A stretch of DNA of 64,000 bases from Bog-473 sp963742035. GTDB lineage: Bacteria > Actinomycetota > Acidimicrobiia > Acidimicrobiales > RAAP-2. The notes under the pieces are model-generated. The model saw nothing but the letters and a program-made list of their open reading frames with translations. It was not told the origin of the DNA and did not search any database. The stretch lies in NCBI GenBank assembly GCA_963742035.1, contig CAVUKH010000001.1, positions 496,001-560,000 on the forward strand, given 5' to 3'. The position numbers and the translations under genes were made by a program. Positions 8,173-16,351 of the stretch are shown one piece after another. Every line of letters begins with the position of its first letter. Within the stretch, counting starts at the first letter, position 1.

Positions 8173-10677
8173 ATGGGACCGGCACCGGTGGGCGCGGCGC
8201 CACCGGATGTCCTGGCCGGATCGGTGTGGGAGTGCCGGTGGAACGCACCGGCTGACGGCGCCGACGTGCACGAGGCGGCGGCGGACGAACTGTCATGGCT
8301 CCCGGCGACGGTGCCGGGAACCGCGGCGGGTGCGCTGCGTGCGCTGGGGCAGTGGAAGTGGGGGGACGACGACCAGGGCCAGCTCGACGGGAGCGAGTGG
8401 TGGTACCGCTGCCGGTTCGACGCACCGGAGGGCTCCGCGCAGGGCCCGTGGCGGCTGGAGCTCGACGGACTGGCCACCGTGGCGGACGCGTGGCTCAACG
8501 GCGCGCACCTCGTCCACTCCGAGAACATGTGGGTCGCTCATCAGATCGACATCGACCAGCTCGAGCCCCACAACGTGCTGCTGCTGCGCTTCGCCGCCTT
8601 GACGCCGCTCCTCGCCCGGCGCAGGCCTCGTCCTCGATGGCGGAGCCTGCTGCTTCGCTCGCAGAACCAACGCTGGTATCGCACCACCCTTCTCGGTCGC
8701 GTCCAGGGTTGGGCTCCCAGTGGGGCGCCGGTGGGTCCATGGCGCCCGGTCCGCCTGCTGCGATCGGGTGCCGGGCCGCGGGTGGCCGAGCGCCGTGTCC
8801 GGTCGACGTGTGAAGGGTCCGATGGCGTGGTTGACATCCGCCTGCGGTTGGAGGGAGTGGCCCCGGGCTCGGCGGTCGTACTCCGGGTCGGGGAGCACCC
8901 CCAGACGGCCACTGTGGTGGAAGAGGACGGCGAGGCGGTCGTCGACGCCACGGTTCGGGTCCCGAAAGCCGACCGATGGTGGCCCCACACGCACGGCGTC
9001 CAGGCGCTGTACCGGGTGGTCCTGACCGTCGACGGCCTCGACGTGGACCTCGGTACCGTCGGTTTCCGGACGGTGGAAGTCGATCGCCAGGACGGAGCCT
9101 TCACCCTCGCCCTCAACGGCGCCGCCGTCTTTTGCCGGGGCGCGCTCTGGGTGCCCCCCGACGTCGTGACGCTGGGCTCTTCCGCGGAGGCGGTACGAGA
9201 GTCGTTGCAGCTGTTGGTCGATGCCGGCATGAACATGCTCCGCATCGGCGGCTATATGTCGTACGAGGACACCGCGTTCTGGGACATCTGCGACGAACTG
9301 GGGATTTTGGTCTGGCAGGACTGCATGCTGGCGGGCTTCGACCCACCCGAAGATCCCGAGTTCGTCGAGAGCGTGCGCGAGGAGGTCACCCAACAGCTGA
9401 CGCGACTCGAGGGCCGCCCCTCCCTGACGGTGGTCTGCGGCAGCAGTGAGACCCATCAGCAAGCTGCCATGTTCGGACTGCCGAGTGACCGCTGGAACAG
9501 CCCGCTGCTCGAAGTCACCATCCCCGCTCTCGTCGAGGAGATCGTTCCGAACGTGCCGTACGTGGTCTCGTCGCCGACCGGGGGCGACCTGCCGTTCGAG
9601 CCCGGCCAGGGGATCGCCCACTACTTCGGCGTGGGCGCCTACCTCCGCCCCGTCGCCGACGCCCGGGCGGCAGGCGTGCGCTTCGCGGCCGAATGCCTCT
9701 CCTTCGGCAACCCGCCCGAGCAATCCGCAGTGGAACGGGACTTCGGCAGCGCCAGTGTGGCTGGTCACCATCCGACCTGGAAGGCCGGCGTTGCCCGCGA
9801 CAGCGGCACGTCGTGGGACTTCGAGGACATCCGCGACGACTACGTTCGCCGGATTTTCGGCGTCGATCCGTTCCGCGTCCGTTACACGGATCCCGAGCGG
9901 TATCTCGATTACGGCAGGGCCGTGGTCGCCTATCTCATGTCGACGGTCATGGCGGAGTGGCGCTGCGCCCGGTCGACCTGCGCCGGGGCGCTCATCCTCA
10001 GTTGGCAGGACATCTGCCCAGGGGCGGGGTGGGGCTTGCTGGACGCCGGCGCCACTCCGAAGTCGCCCTGGTACGCGTTGCGACGGGTGCTGGCTCCGAT
10101 CAGCGTGCTTCTGACGGACGAGGGCTTGGCCGGCTTGAGGATCCACGTCATCAACGACCGGGCGTCAACCGTTGCCGGGCGCCTCCACCTCGTTCTCTAC
10201 AACGCGAGCGGCGCGCCAGTCGAAGAGGCGGAGACCGCGATTTCGGTCGGCGGGCGGTCGGAACAGCACTGGAACGCCACCACGCTGCTCGGAGGTTTCC
10301 GAGACCTGACCAACGCGTACCGCTTCGGGCCACCCGCCTACGACGTGGTCCGGGTCACGCTCGAGACCGACGACACCACCACCGACGACTTCCACCTCCC
10401 GAGCGGATCGGGACGGCCGTGCGAGCCCGACCTGGGGCTCGAGGCGCGCGCGGCGCCCGTCGGCGAGCTGTGGGAGCTCACCGTCCGCACGCGCCGGTTC
10501 GCCCAGTGGGTCGCTCTCGACGTCCCCGGGTTCGCGCCGGAAGACTCCTGGTTCCATCTGGCGCCCAACGGCGAACGAACCGTCACCCTCCGGCCCCACG
10601 GTGGCGACGGGCCGCCCAGGGGGCGCGTGCGGGCACTCAACGGCCTGTACTCGACCCCCGTCGTCCTCGCCGAATGA
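8173..10677 (+). CDS. Glycoside hydrolase family 2, beta-mannosidase-like
   Basis: An 834-residue enzyme with GH2 architecture: an N-terminal jelly-roll sugar-binding domain (WYRCRFDAPEG, LDGLATVADAWLNG), an immunoglobulin-like domain, a TIM barrel and C-terminal beta domains. The probable acid/base Glu is in VVCGSSETHQQ, where most members have GNNE. The probable nucleophile Glu is in RFAAECLSFGNPP. No signal peptide is visible, so a cytoplasmic role in hydrolysing beta-mannosides or a glycosylated intermediate is likely. It is divergent from the carrier-protein operon. The altered GSSE motif may mean a changed specificity. Confidence 0.8.
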   Translation: MGPAPVGAAPPDVLAGSVWECRWNAPADGADVHEAAADELSWLPATVPGTAAGALRALGQWKWGDDDQGQLDGSEWWYRCRFDAPEGSAQGPWRLELDGLATVADAWLNGAHLVHSENMWVAHQIDIDQLEPHNVLLLRFAALTPLLARRRPRPRWRSLLLRSQNQRWYRTTLLGRVQGWAPSGAPVGPWRPVRLLRSGAGPRVAERRVRSTCEGSDGVVDIRLRLEGVAPGSAVVLRVGEHPQTATVVEEDGEAVVDATVRVPKADRWWPHTHGVQALYRVVLTVDGLDVDLGTVGFRTVEVDRQDGAFTLALNGAAVFCRGALWVPPDVVTLGSSAEAVRESLQLLVDAGMNMLRIGGYMSYEDTAFWDICDELGILVWQDCMLAGFDPPEDPEFVESVREEVTQQLTRLEGRPSLTVVCGSSETHQQAAMFGLPSDRWNSPLLEVTIPALVEEIVPNVPYVVSSPTGGDLPFEPGQGIAHYFGVGAYLRPVADARAAGVRFAAECLSFGNPPEQSAVERDFGSASVAGHHPTWKAGVARDSGTSWDFEDIRDDYVRRIFGVDPFRVRYTDPERYLDYGRAVVAYLMSTVMAEWRCARSTCAGALILSWQDICPGAGWGLLDAGATPKSPWYALRRVLAPISVLLTDEGLAGLRIHVINDRASTVAGRLHLVLYNASGAPVEEAETAISVGGRSEQHWNATTLLGGFRDLTNAYRFGPPAYDVVRVTLETDDTTTDDFHLPSGSGRPCEPDLGLEARAAPVGELWELTVRTRRFAQWVALDVPGFAPEDSWFHLAPNGERTVTLRPHGGDGPPRGRVRALNGLYSTPVVLAE

Positions 10678-10710
10678 CTCGGGCGGGGCGCCGCGCCGGG
10701 CGTCGCGGGC

Positions 10711-12042
10711 CTACGAGGACGACGCGCCGGCCGGGACCTCCTCGAAGGCGAGGATGACGGTCGCATCGATTTCGTCGCGGGCCGCGGCCAGATCGTCGAC
10801 ATCCTCAACCGACCCGAACACGGCGCACACATTGGAACGGCCGCCGACGGCCCAATCGAGGGCATCACCTTGTCTCTGATTCCGCACCACGCTGGTCACG
10901 TGGGGCAAATCCGCCACGTCATTGAGACCCTCGACGCCCAGCAACCGCGTGGCCGACATCGGCGTCTGGATCCACGCGAAGTAGCCGACGCGCCGCCACT
11001 GCCCCTCGACGACACGGGCCACGACCGGATCCGCCGCCATGTCCTCGCCGAGAGCGAGCCGGAACACCAACGGCAGGATCGACGGACCTCCTGCGAGCTC
11101 GATCAGCGCATCGACGTTTCCTCCGAGACGGCCGTTGACCTCGACAACGCGTGGACCCTCCGGGGTGAGCTTCAGGTCGACGTTGGCAATGCCATCGGTG
11201 ATCCCCAGTGCCCGCACCGCCGCCTCGGCCACGGCAAACAGCTCCGTTTCGGTCGTCGCATCGACATGGCTGGGCAGGAAACACCCCCTTCCACGGAAGG
11301 GCGGCGCGTGGCTGAACTTGCCGGTGGAGGCCAGGTGCCACACCCGGCCTCCCTGGACCAGGAGCTCGACCGCGATGTCGTCGGCAAACGGGCTGCTGCT
11401 CTCCCGGTCGGCCAGGTACTCCTCGACCAAGAGGCCGCCGTCCTGGCCACGGAATTTCGTCACGAGCCCCGTCAGCTCCGCACTGTCGTCGGCCCGGGCC
11501 GTCGCCACGCTGCTGGTGCCACGCCTCGGCTTCACGACCGCCGGGTAGGTGACCCGCGCCGCCAACGCTGCCACGGCGAGGGCGTACTCCTCCTCGTCGC
11601 GGCCCGGGGGAGGCGCCTCCCACACGGCGGGGCCGGGAAGGCCGGCCTCACCCAGCGCAAGACGCTGCAGAAACTTGTCGGACAGCCGATCAGCGGTCGC
11701 GGGCGAGTGATAGGTCAGCGCGAGTTGGGCGGCGAGGGATGCGGTCAGCGGCATCCGGGCTTCCGCAAACGTGAGGATGCCCGAGGGCGCATGCGGGGCG
11801 AGGGCACGCCCGATGGCGTCGTCGTCCAGCCCCGCCATGTCGACGACATCTCCGATCCGCCGCAGGAGCCGGAGCAGAGGTGCCATCACCGGGTCGCTCC
11901 CATCGACCACCCAGATGCAACGGCAGATACCGCCGGCCGCCTCGGCCAACACCATCGGCGTGATCGACGCGGCGTCGTAGACGACCGCCACCCTCGGGAG
12001 AGCCGATGACTCTGCGTCGCCGGTCTCTGTCATGCCGCCCAT
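10711..12042 (-). CDS. ATP-grasp domain carboxylate-amine ligase-like protein
   Basis: A 443-residue protein with a pre-ATP-grasp domain (RVAVVYDAASITPMVLAEAAGG) followed by the ATP-grasp fold: LSDKFLQRLALGEAGLPGP, YPAVVKPRRGTSS (phosphate/adenine lysine), LLVEEYL, and the metal-binding EVNGRLGG near residue 305. Enzymes of this build join a carboxylate, through an acyl-phosphate, to an amine or thiol; many are amino-acid ligases. Substrates cannot be read from sequence. The location 2.8 kb from an aminoacyl-carrier-protein operon makes an amide-forming step plausible. A GGGAG precedes the ATG at 12042. The tandem hydrolase gene lies 112 nt upstream on the same strand. Confidence 0.8.
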   Translation of the reverse strand: MGGMTETGDAESSALPRVAVVYDAASITPMVLAEAAGGICRCIWVVDGSDPVMAPLLRLLRRIGDVVDMAGLDDDAIGRALAPHAPSGILTFAEARMPLTASLAAQLALTYHSPATADRLSDKFLQRLALGEAGLPGPAVWEAPPPGRDEEEYALAVAALAARVTYPAVVKPRRGTSSVATARADDSAELTGLVTKFRGQDGGLLVEEYLADRESSSPFADDIAVELLVQGGRVWHLASTGKFSHAPPFRGRGCFLPSHVDATTETELFAVAEAAVRALGITDGIANVDLKLTPEGPRVVEVNGRLGGNVDALIELAGGPSILPLVFRLALGEDMAADPVVARVVEGQWRRVGYFAWIQTPMSATRLLGVEGLNDVADLPHVTSVVRNQRQGDALDWAVGGRSNVCAVFGSVEDVDDLAAARDEIDATVILAFEEVPAGASSS

Positions 12043-12154
12043 CGCGCTCCCGTCGTTCGGCCGAGCACAGCCGGAAAAACGCTAGCAACCGTGCCGATAC
12101 GGCCGATCACGACGTGACCCGCGAACGCGGTCACGGCGCCGGCCGCCCCGCCTC

Positions 12155-13846
12155 TCACGCATCCACCGGTACCAGCGCGTCGAGCCACGACGCGAGCGCA
12201 CCCACCATCGAACCGCGCTCCCAGTGCCGGTGCATCGGGTGATCGATACCGGTCAGCGTCACGTCCTCGATCCGCCCCTTTCGGAGGGCCCGTCGCCAGG
12301 CCCGGCCGGTGCGGTCCTGCAGATATTCCAGACCGTCGTCCCCCTCGGCGAAGACGGCGAGTACAGGCGTCCGGCGTTGCGCCAGTTGCGCCAGCCACTT
12401 GGCGGCCGGTGGTCGGTTGCCCAGTGCGTCGAGCACCGACCACAACCCCAAGGCACCGAGCCTCTTGTTCCGAATGATCTCTGGCTGACGACGAACCCTG
12501 GTCTCCGTCACGATGTCGGCTTCGACGGGATCGCCCGGCTGCCAGTAGAGCTGTGGATTGATGGCAATCACGCCCTCGACCTCGACATTCAGGGCCGCGC
12601 GCAGGCCGACCCAGGCGCCGGCACAGAGCCCGGCCAGCACGATGCGCCTGTGCCCCCGTTCCCGCAACGCTCCCACCGCCTCGCCGACCTCTCTGATGCC
12701 GTGCTGGTCGTAGGGACGGCCGGGGGCGTGCTCACGGTCGGGGCTCTCGCCCCAGCCGGAGAAGTCCAGCCGGAACGAGGCGAATCCCGCCAGTGCCAGT
12801 TCCCGGGCGTACTCCACCCAGGCCCGACCCGGACCCACGTGGTGCTCCGAGCCCGAGTTCAGCCACAGCACCGTGGCACGCCGGGCCCCGGTGGGTCGGG
12901 TCAGGATGCCGAGTAGGCCGGGCGCCCCGAGCTCGACCACCTCCTCCTCCACACCCTCGTCCCGCCAGCAGACGGTGGCCGTCGTCCGGCGCTCGGGCAC
13001 GACTGCCGTCGTTGAGCCCTCTGAGACCGAGCCGACCCAACGACAGATGTCGTCGACGATGTCCTCGGCCACCGCGGCGTACTCGGTGGGCCGGTCCAGC
13101 AGAAGCTCGGATCCGGAGCGAACGACATGGTCCGGCTCCACTCCCAGTTCACGGAGCCGGTCGAGCAGGGGAGTGCTGGCCGGCTTGTCGGCGCGGTCGA
13201 CGACCAACACCCGTGGGGCCGGGCGCTCCGGCAAGGTCGCAAGGTTGATCGCGCCCAAGTCGGCCAAGGTCTCGGCTGCGAACACCGACCCCGCCTGCAC
13301 GATCCCGCCCGACCGCTCCGGCGAACCCGCCGTCTCCGGCACGTGGAGTCCCAGCAGCTGGAGTTCGCTGACGTAGCGGCGCCCACGAACCACCGGTGCC
13401 CAGGCGACGACCGCATCGGCCCTGACGGCTCCTCCGCGCAAGAGGGCGAACGTGCCTCCGACCCGGAGTCCTACCACCACGAGCTTGGCGACACCCCATG
13501 CCCGCAGGGCCTGCGCCGCCAGATCGACGTCCACCTGCCACGCCTGCACGCGTGAGGGGTCCCACTGATCGCCGGCGGAATCCCCGGTGCCGTCGAAGTC
13601 GAACCGCAGGACGCAATGGCCGCGCCCGGCCAGCCGCTCGGCCAGAGTCCGCAACGTCCGGTGTGCACTCCAGTACTCGTAACCGACCGGGGGCGCGATG
13701 ACGACTCCCAGGTCACTCACGCCGTCGGTCGGTGCGGTGAACCACGACATGAGGGGCCGCTCGGGGGGGCCGATCCACTGGCCCGTCGTCGTCCACGGAC
13801 GGGCCGTCAGCGTCGTCTTGCTTCCCTCGGTCATCTCGCGCGCCAC
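12155..13846 (-). CDS. Tandem alpha/beta-hydrolase protein
   Basis: A 563-residue fusion of two alpha/beta-hydrolase domains. Domain 1 (about 30-270) has APPVGYEYWSAHRTLR and RFDFDGTGDS, but its nucleophile elbow reads GLRVGG, so the Ser is replaced by Arg, as in some exosortase-associated hydrolases. Domain 2 (about 300-555) has RLDFSGWGES, an elbow GLCAGAW with Cys in the nucleophile place, and a catalytic-His-like IDHPMHRHW near the end. Only domain 2 looks catalytically competent, possibly as a thioester hydrolase or transferase. It lies upstream of the ATP-grasp gene on the same strand and may form an operon with it. Confidence 0.75.
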   Translation of the reverse strand: MAREMTEGSKTTLTARPWTTTGQWIGPPERPLMSWFTAPTDGVSDLGVVIAPPVGYEYWSAHRTLRTLAERLAGRGHCVLRFDFDGTGDSAGDQWDPSRVQAWQVDVDLAAQALRAWGVAKLVVVGLRVGGTFALLRGGAVRADAVVAWAPVVRGRRYVSELQLLGLHVPETAGSPERSGGIVQAGSVFAAETLADLGAINLATLPERPAPRVLVVDRADKPASTPLLDRLRELGVEPDHVVRSGSELLLDRPTEYAAVAEDIVDDICRWVGSVSEGSTTAVVPERRTTATVCWRDEGVEEEVVELGAPGLLGILTRPTGARRATVLWLNSGSEHHVGPGRAWVEYARELALAGFASFRLDFSGWGESPDREHAPGRPYDQHGIREVGEAVGALRERGHRRIVLAGLCAGAWVGLRAALNVEVEGVIAINPQLYWQPGDPVEADIVTETRVRRQPEIIRNKRLGALGLWSVLDALGNRPPAAKWLAQLAQRRTPVLAVFAEGDDGLEYLQDRTGRAWRRALRKGRIEDVTLTGIDHPMHRHWERGSMVGALASWLDALVPVDA

Positions 13847-13895
13847 CGGGCCAGGTCACGCGTCTCAGGCAGCATCCTCAGCGCACCACCGTCCG

Positions 13896-15479
13896 TCAGG
13901 CCCGGTCGGTGACCCTGGGGTGGCGGCCGTGCTGCCGGCGCGCGACGTGCTTGGCCTCGTACATGGCCTCGTCCGCCTGTTGCCGGAGCCGATCGACGTC
14001 GCCGTTCTTGCCGCAGCAGGCGTATCCCACACTGACCGACGTCCGAACACCCAACACCTTCACCCGCGACACGGCTTCGGTCATGCGGTCAGCGACGCGA
14101 CGAGCGATGGACTCATCGGCCCCCGCGACCACGGCGAGGAACTCGTCGCCGCCCGTGCGGGCCAGGAGGTCACCGCCACGCAAGACGCCCGAGGCGGCGC
14201 GCGCCACGGCCACGAGGATCTTGTCCCCCACGTCATGGCCGTGCGCATCGTTGATCGCCTTGAGGTGGTCGATATCCAAGACCAGGATCCCCATGGCATT
14301 GGCGCGCCGGTCACCTTCCAGGTAGAGGGCGAGGCCGCGGCGATTGGACAGCCCGGTGAGGGGATCCGTATTGGCCTGGATCTCGAGCTCCTGATGGGCG
14401 ATGGCGTTGCCCAGTGCGAGCTCGACCACATTGGCCATGGCACAACAGCGGGCCAGCACGTCCTCCGAGAAGGCCGTCCCCCGGCTATCGATCTGGAACA
14501 GGCCGTGGAGGCCGGCGTTGACCGTGACGGGAATCAGCGCGGCGTGCGTGATGCCCATTTCGTCGGTGACCGACCGGAGTGTCGGTCCCATCGATGTCCG
14601 GTCCAGCTTCGTGACCACGCGCTCACCGTTGTCGACGACTGCCTTCACATACGGATCGTCTTTCAAGAGGTAGCTGGTCGGAACGGTACCCCGACCGTCG
14701 GCGATCGCCTCCTGGGTGACCACGCCATCGGAGACGCGTAGGTACGAGGCGCTGTTGAACCCGCTGCCGGCGAGCTCGAACATGGCCAGGGTTCCCTGAG
14801 CGATCACGTCCTTGGGGTCACGCAGCGAGGTCAAGGATTGCGTTGCCCCGTTCATCAGCCGGCCCAGACGGGCAAGTTCCGCCGAGTCCTGGACCTTCCC
14901 TTCGAGGTTCCCGCGGAGGTGATGGACCGTCACGGCCACCACGGCGGCGACCGCGCCCCACAGGAACAGGCGGCGGAAATTCGTCGCCTCGCTGCTCTGC
15001 ATGGCTACGCCGACCGCCGCCAAGCTGACCATGGCGGCACCCACGACGATCGCCGTGTACAGGCTCGGGTAGTAGAGCGCCATGGCGAGGACGGGAAGGA
15101 GGACCAGGGCCGAGAGACCCCCGGCAGTGCTCTGCCCGGTCGGATCCGTGCCCCCCGAGATCAACAAGAGGGTGACGGAGAGCAGGTAGCCGATCGTCGG
15201 AACGAGGATGGCCCAGCGCGGTGCATGGGGCCAGGGCAGGAACACCGAGAGCGCGCATGTCACGAAGATGGCCAGACTGGCCCAGTAGAGAGCCGGATTG
15301 CTCGGACCCGGTGGGAGGGCGGCGCTGGCCTGCGCCACAGCTGCCAGCCCGATGAAGATGAACGCGCGCACGAAGAACTGGTGGCGGCGGCGAACCGGCC
15401 CCTCTCCGTCGTCCTCCTCCATAGCGGCCTCCGCTGGCGCTTGATTCCAGTCCGTTGCCTCAGAACGTCGGTCGTTCAC
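13896..15479 (-). CDS. Membrane GAF-GGDEF diguanylate cyclase
   Basis: A 527-residue protein. Five or six hydrophobic helices (about 35-185) are followed by a short helical linker, a GAF domain (about 200-355) and a GGDEF domain (about 370-520). The active site reads RTGGDEFLAVV, with an RGGD inhibitory I-site five residues upstream, so it should make cyclic di-GMP and be product-inhibited. The input is probably a membrane or small-ligand signal. A GTG at 15479 with a GAGGA sequence 5 nt upstream was chosen; the longer frame has no conserved N-terminus. No EAL phosphodiesterase is in the window. Confidence 0.85.
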   Translation of the reverse strand: MNDRRSEATDWNQAPAEAAMEEDDGEGPVRRRHQFFVRAFIFIGLAAVAQASAALPPGPSNPALYWASLAIFVTCALSVFLPWPHAPRWAILVPTIGYLLSVTLLLISGGTDPTGQSTAGGLSALVLLPVLAMALYYPSLYTAIVVGAAMVSLAAVGVAMQSSEATNFRRLFLWGAVAAVVAVTVHHLRGNLEGKVQDSAELARLGRLMNGATQSLTSLRDPKDVIAQGTLAMFELAGSGFNSASYLRVSDGVVTQEAIADGRGTVPTSYLLKDDPYVKAVVDNGERVVTKLDRTSMGPTLRSVTDEMGITHAALIPVTVNAGLHGLFQIDSRGTAFSEDVLARCCAMANVVELALGNAIAHQELEIQANTDPLTGLSNRRGLALYLEGDRRANAMGILVLDIDHLKAINDAHGHDVGDKILVAVARAASGVLRGGDLLARTGGDEFLAVVAGADESIARRVADRMTEAVSRVKVLGVRTSVSVGYACCGKNGDVDRLRQQADEAMYEAKHVARRQHGRHPRVTDRA

Positions 15480-15580
15480 ATGATCCTCAGTTATAGGCCA
15501 CGGCCCGAATTGTCGAAATGGCGGTCGCCCGCCGATCGGCGAGTCCGCCGGCACTCTCCACGCGAAGGGTAGATGCTCGG

Positions 15581-16099
15581 TCACTCTCCGGCCGGCGTGG
15601 CGGATCCCGGATGGGAGCGGTCGGGCTCGAGCCCGATGCTCTCGAGCAACACACCGAGAAAGGGCACCTGCCCCTTCACCAGCTTGCGTCGTGCGTCGTC
15701 GATGGGGAACCACTCGACCCGATCGACCTCGGGGAACTCCTGAATCCGGCCCGAGCCCCTGGGCCATTCCAGCGCGAAGGTGTTGCTCGACGTGTGCGTG
15801 ACGTCGAGGTCGGCCTCCAATGCCCACACGCTGACCCGTTTGCCGCCCGGTTGGCGCCGCTCCCCGAGGAAGGTCGCTCTGCCCTGGGGAGCAGTGAGCC
15901 CCACCTCCTCTTCGAATTCCCGGTAGGCGGCGTGCAGAGGATCCTCGCCCGGGAGGTACTCACCCTTCGGGACGGACCAGGCCGCATCGTCCTTCCGCGC
16001 CCAGAACGGCCCGCCCGGGTGAGCGATGAGGACCTCGACCCCTCCGGTGACGGAGATGGAGGACCGGTACAGCAGCAAGCCTGCGCTCGTCACGCCCAT
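15581..16099 (-). CDS. Nudix hydrolase
   Basis: A 172-residue protein with a clear Nudix box, GEYLPGEDPLHAAYREFEEEVGL in two abutting parts (the Gly-x5-Glu and REFEEEVG elements, about residues 46-68). The start MGVTSAGLLLYR and the FWARKDDAAWSVPKG strand match ADP-ribose/diadenosine-type NUDIX proteins that clean up nucleoside diphosphate derivatives. The substrate is not identifiable. It is divergent from the LCP gene; 252 nt separate them. Confidence 0.88.
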   Translation of the reverse strand: MGVTSAGLLLYRSSISVTGGVEVLIAHPGGPFWARKDDAAWSVPKGEYLPGEDPLHAAYREFEEEVGLTAPQGRATFLGERRQPGGKRVSVWALEADLDVTHTSSNTFALEWPRGSGRIQEFPEVDRVEWFPIDDARRKLVKGQVPFLGVLLESIGLEPDRSHPGSATPAGE

Positions 16100-16351
16100 G
16101 GGTCCGGATCATCCTTCCACCGGCGTCGCCCGCGTGTCCGCGATGGACACCACCAGGGCATTTGTGTCGCACGGGCGGTGAGCGAGGGCCCGGGTGGCCA
16201 CCCGGCTCCGGGCGCAGGGCCGTGACCGCCACTCGAGGTCGACGCTCGCTAGGCTCTCGTCTCGTTCCGGCTGCCCAAGCCGGAGCCAACTCGGGGGCAC
16301 GGACGGCGAACGGACCTCCCGGTCGCACGTCTTCGAACTGAACACTGCGCG

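Noticed and set aside
8293..10146. A 617-residue minus-strand frame
   Set aside because: It is antisense to the GH2 gene; the composition is typical of shadow translation.
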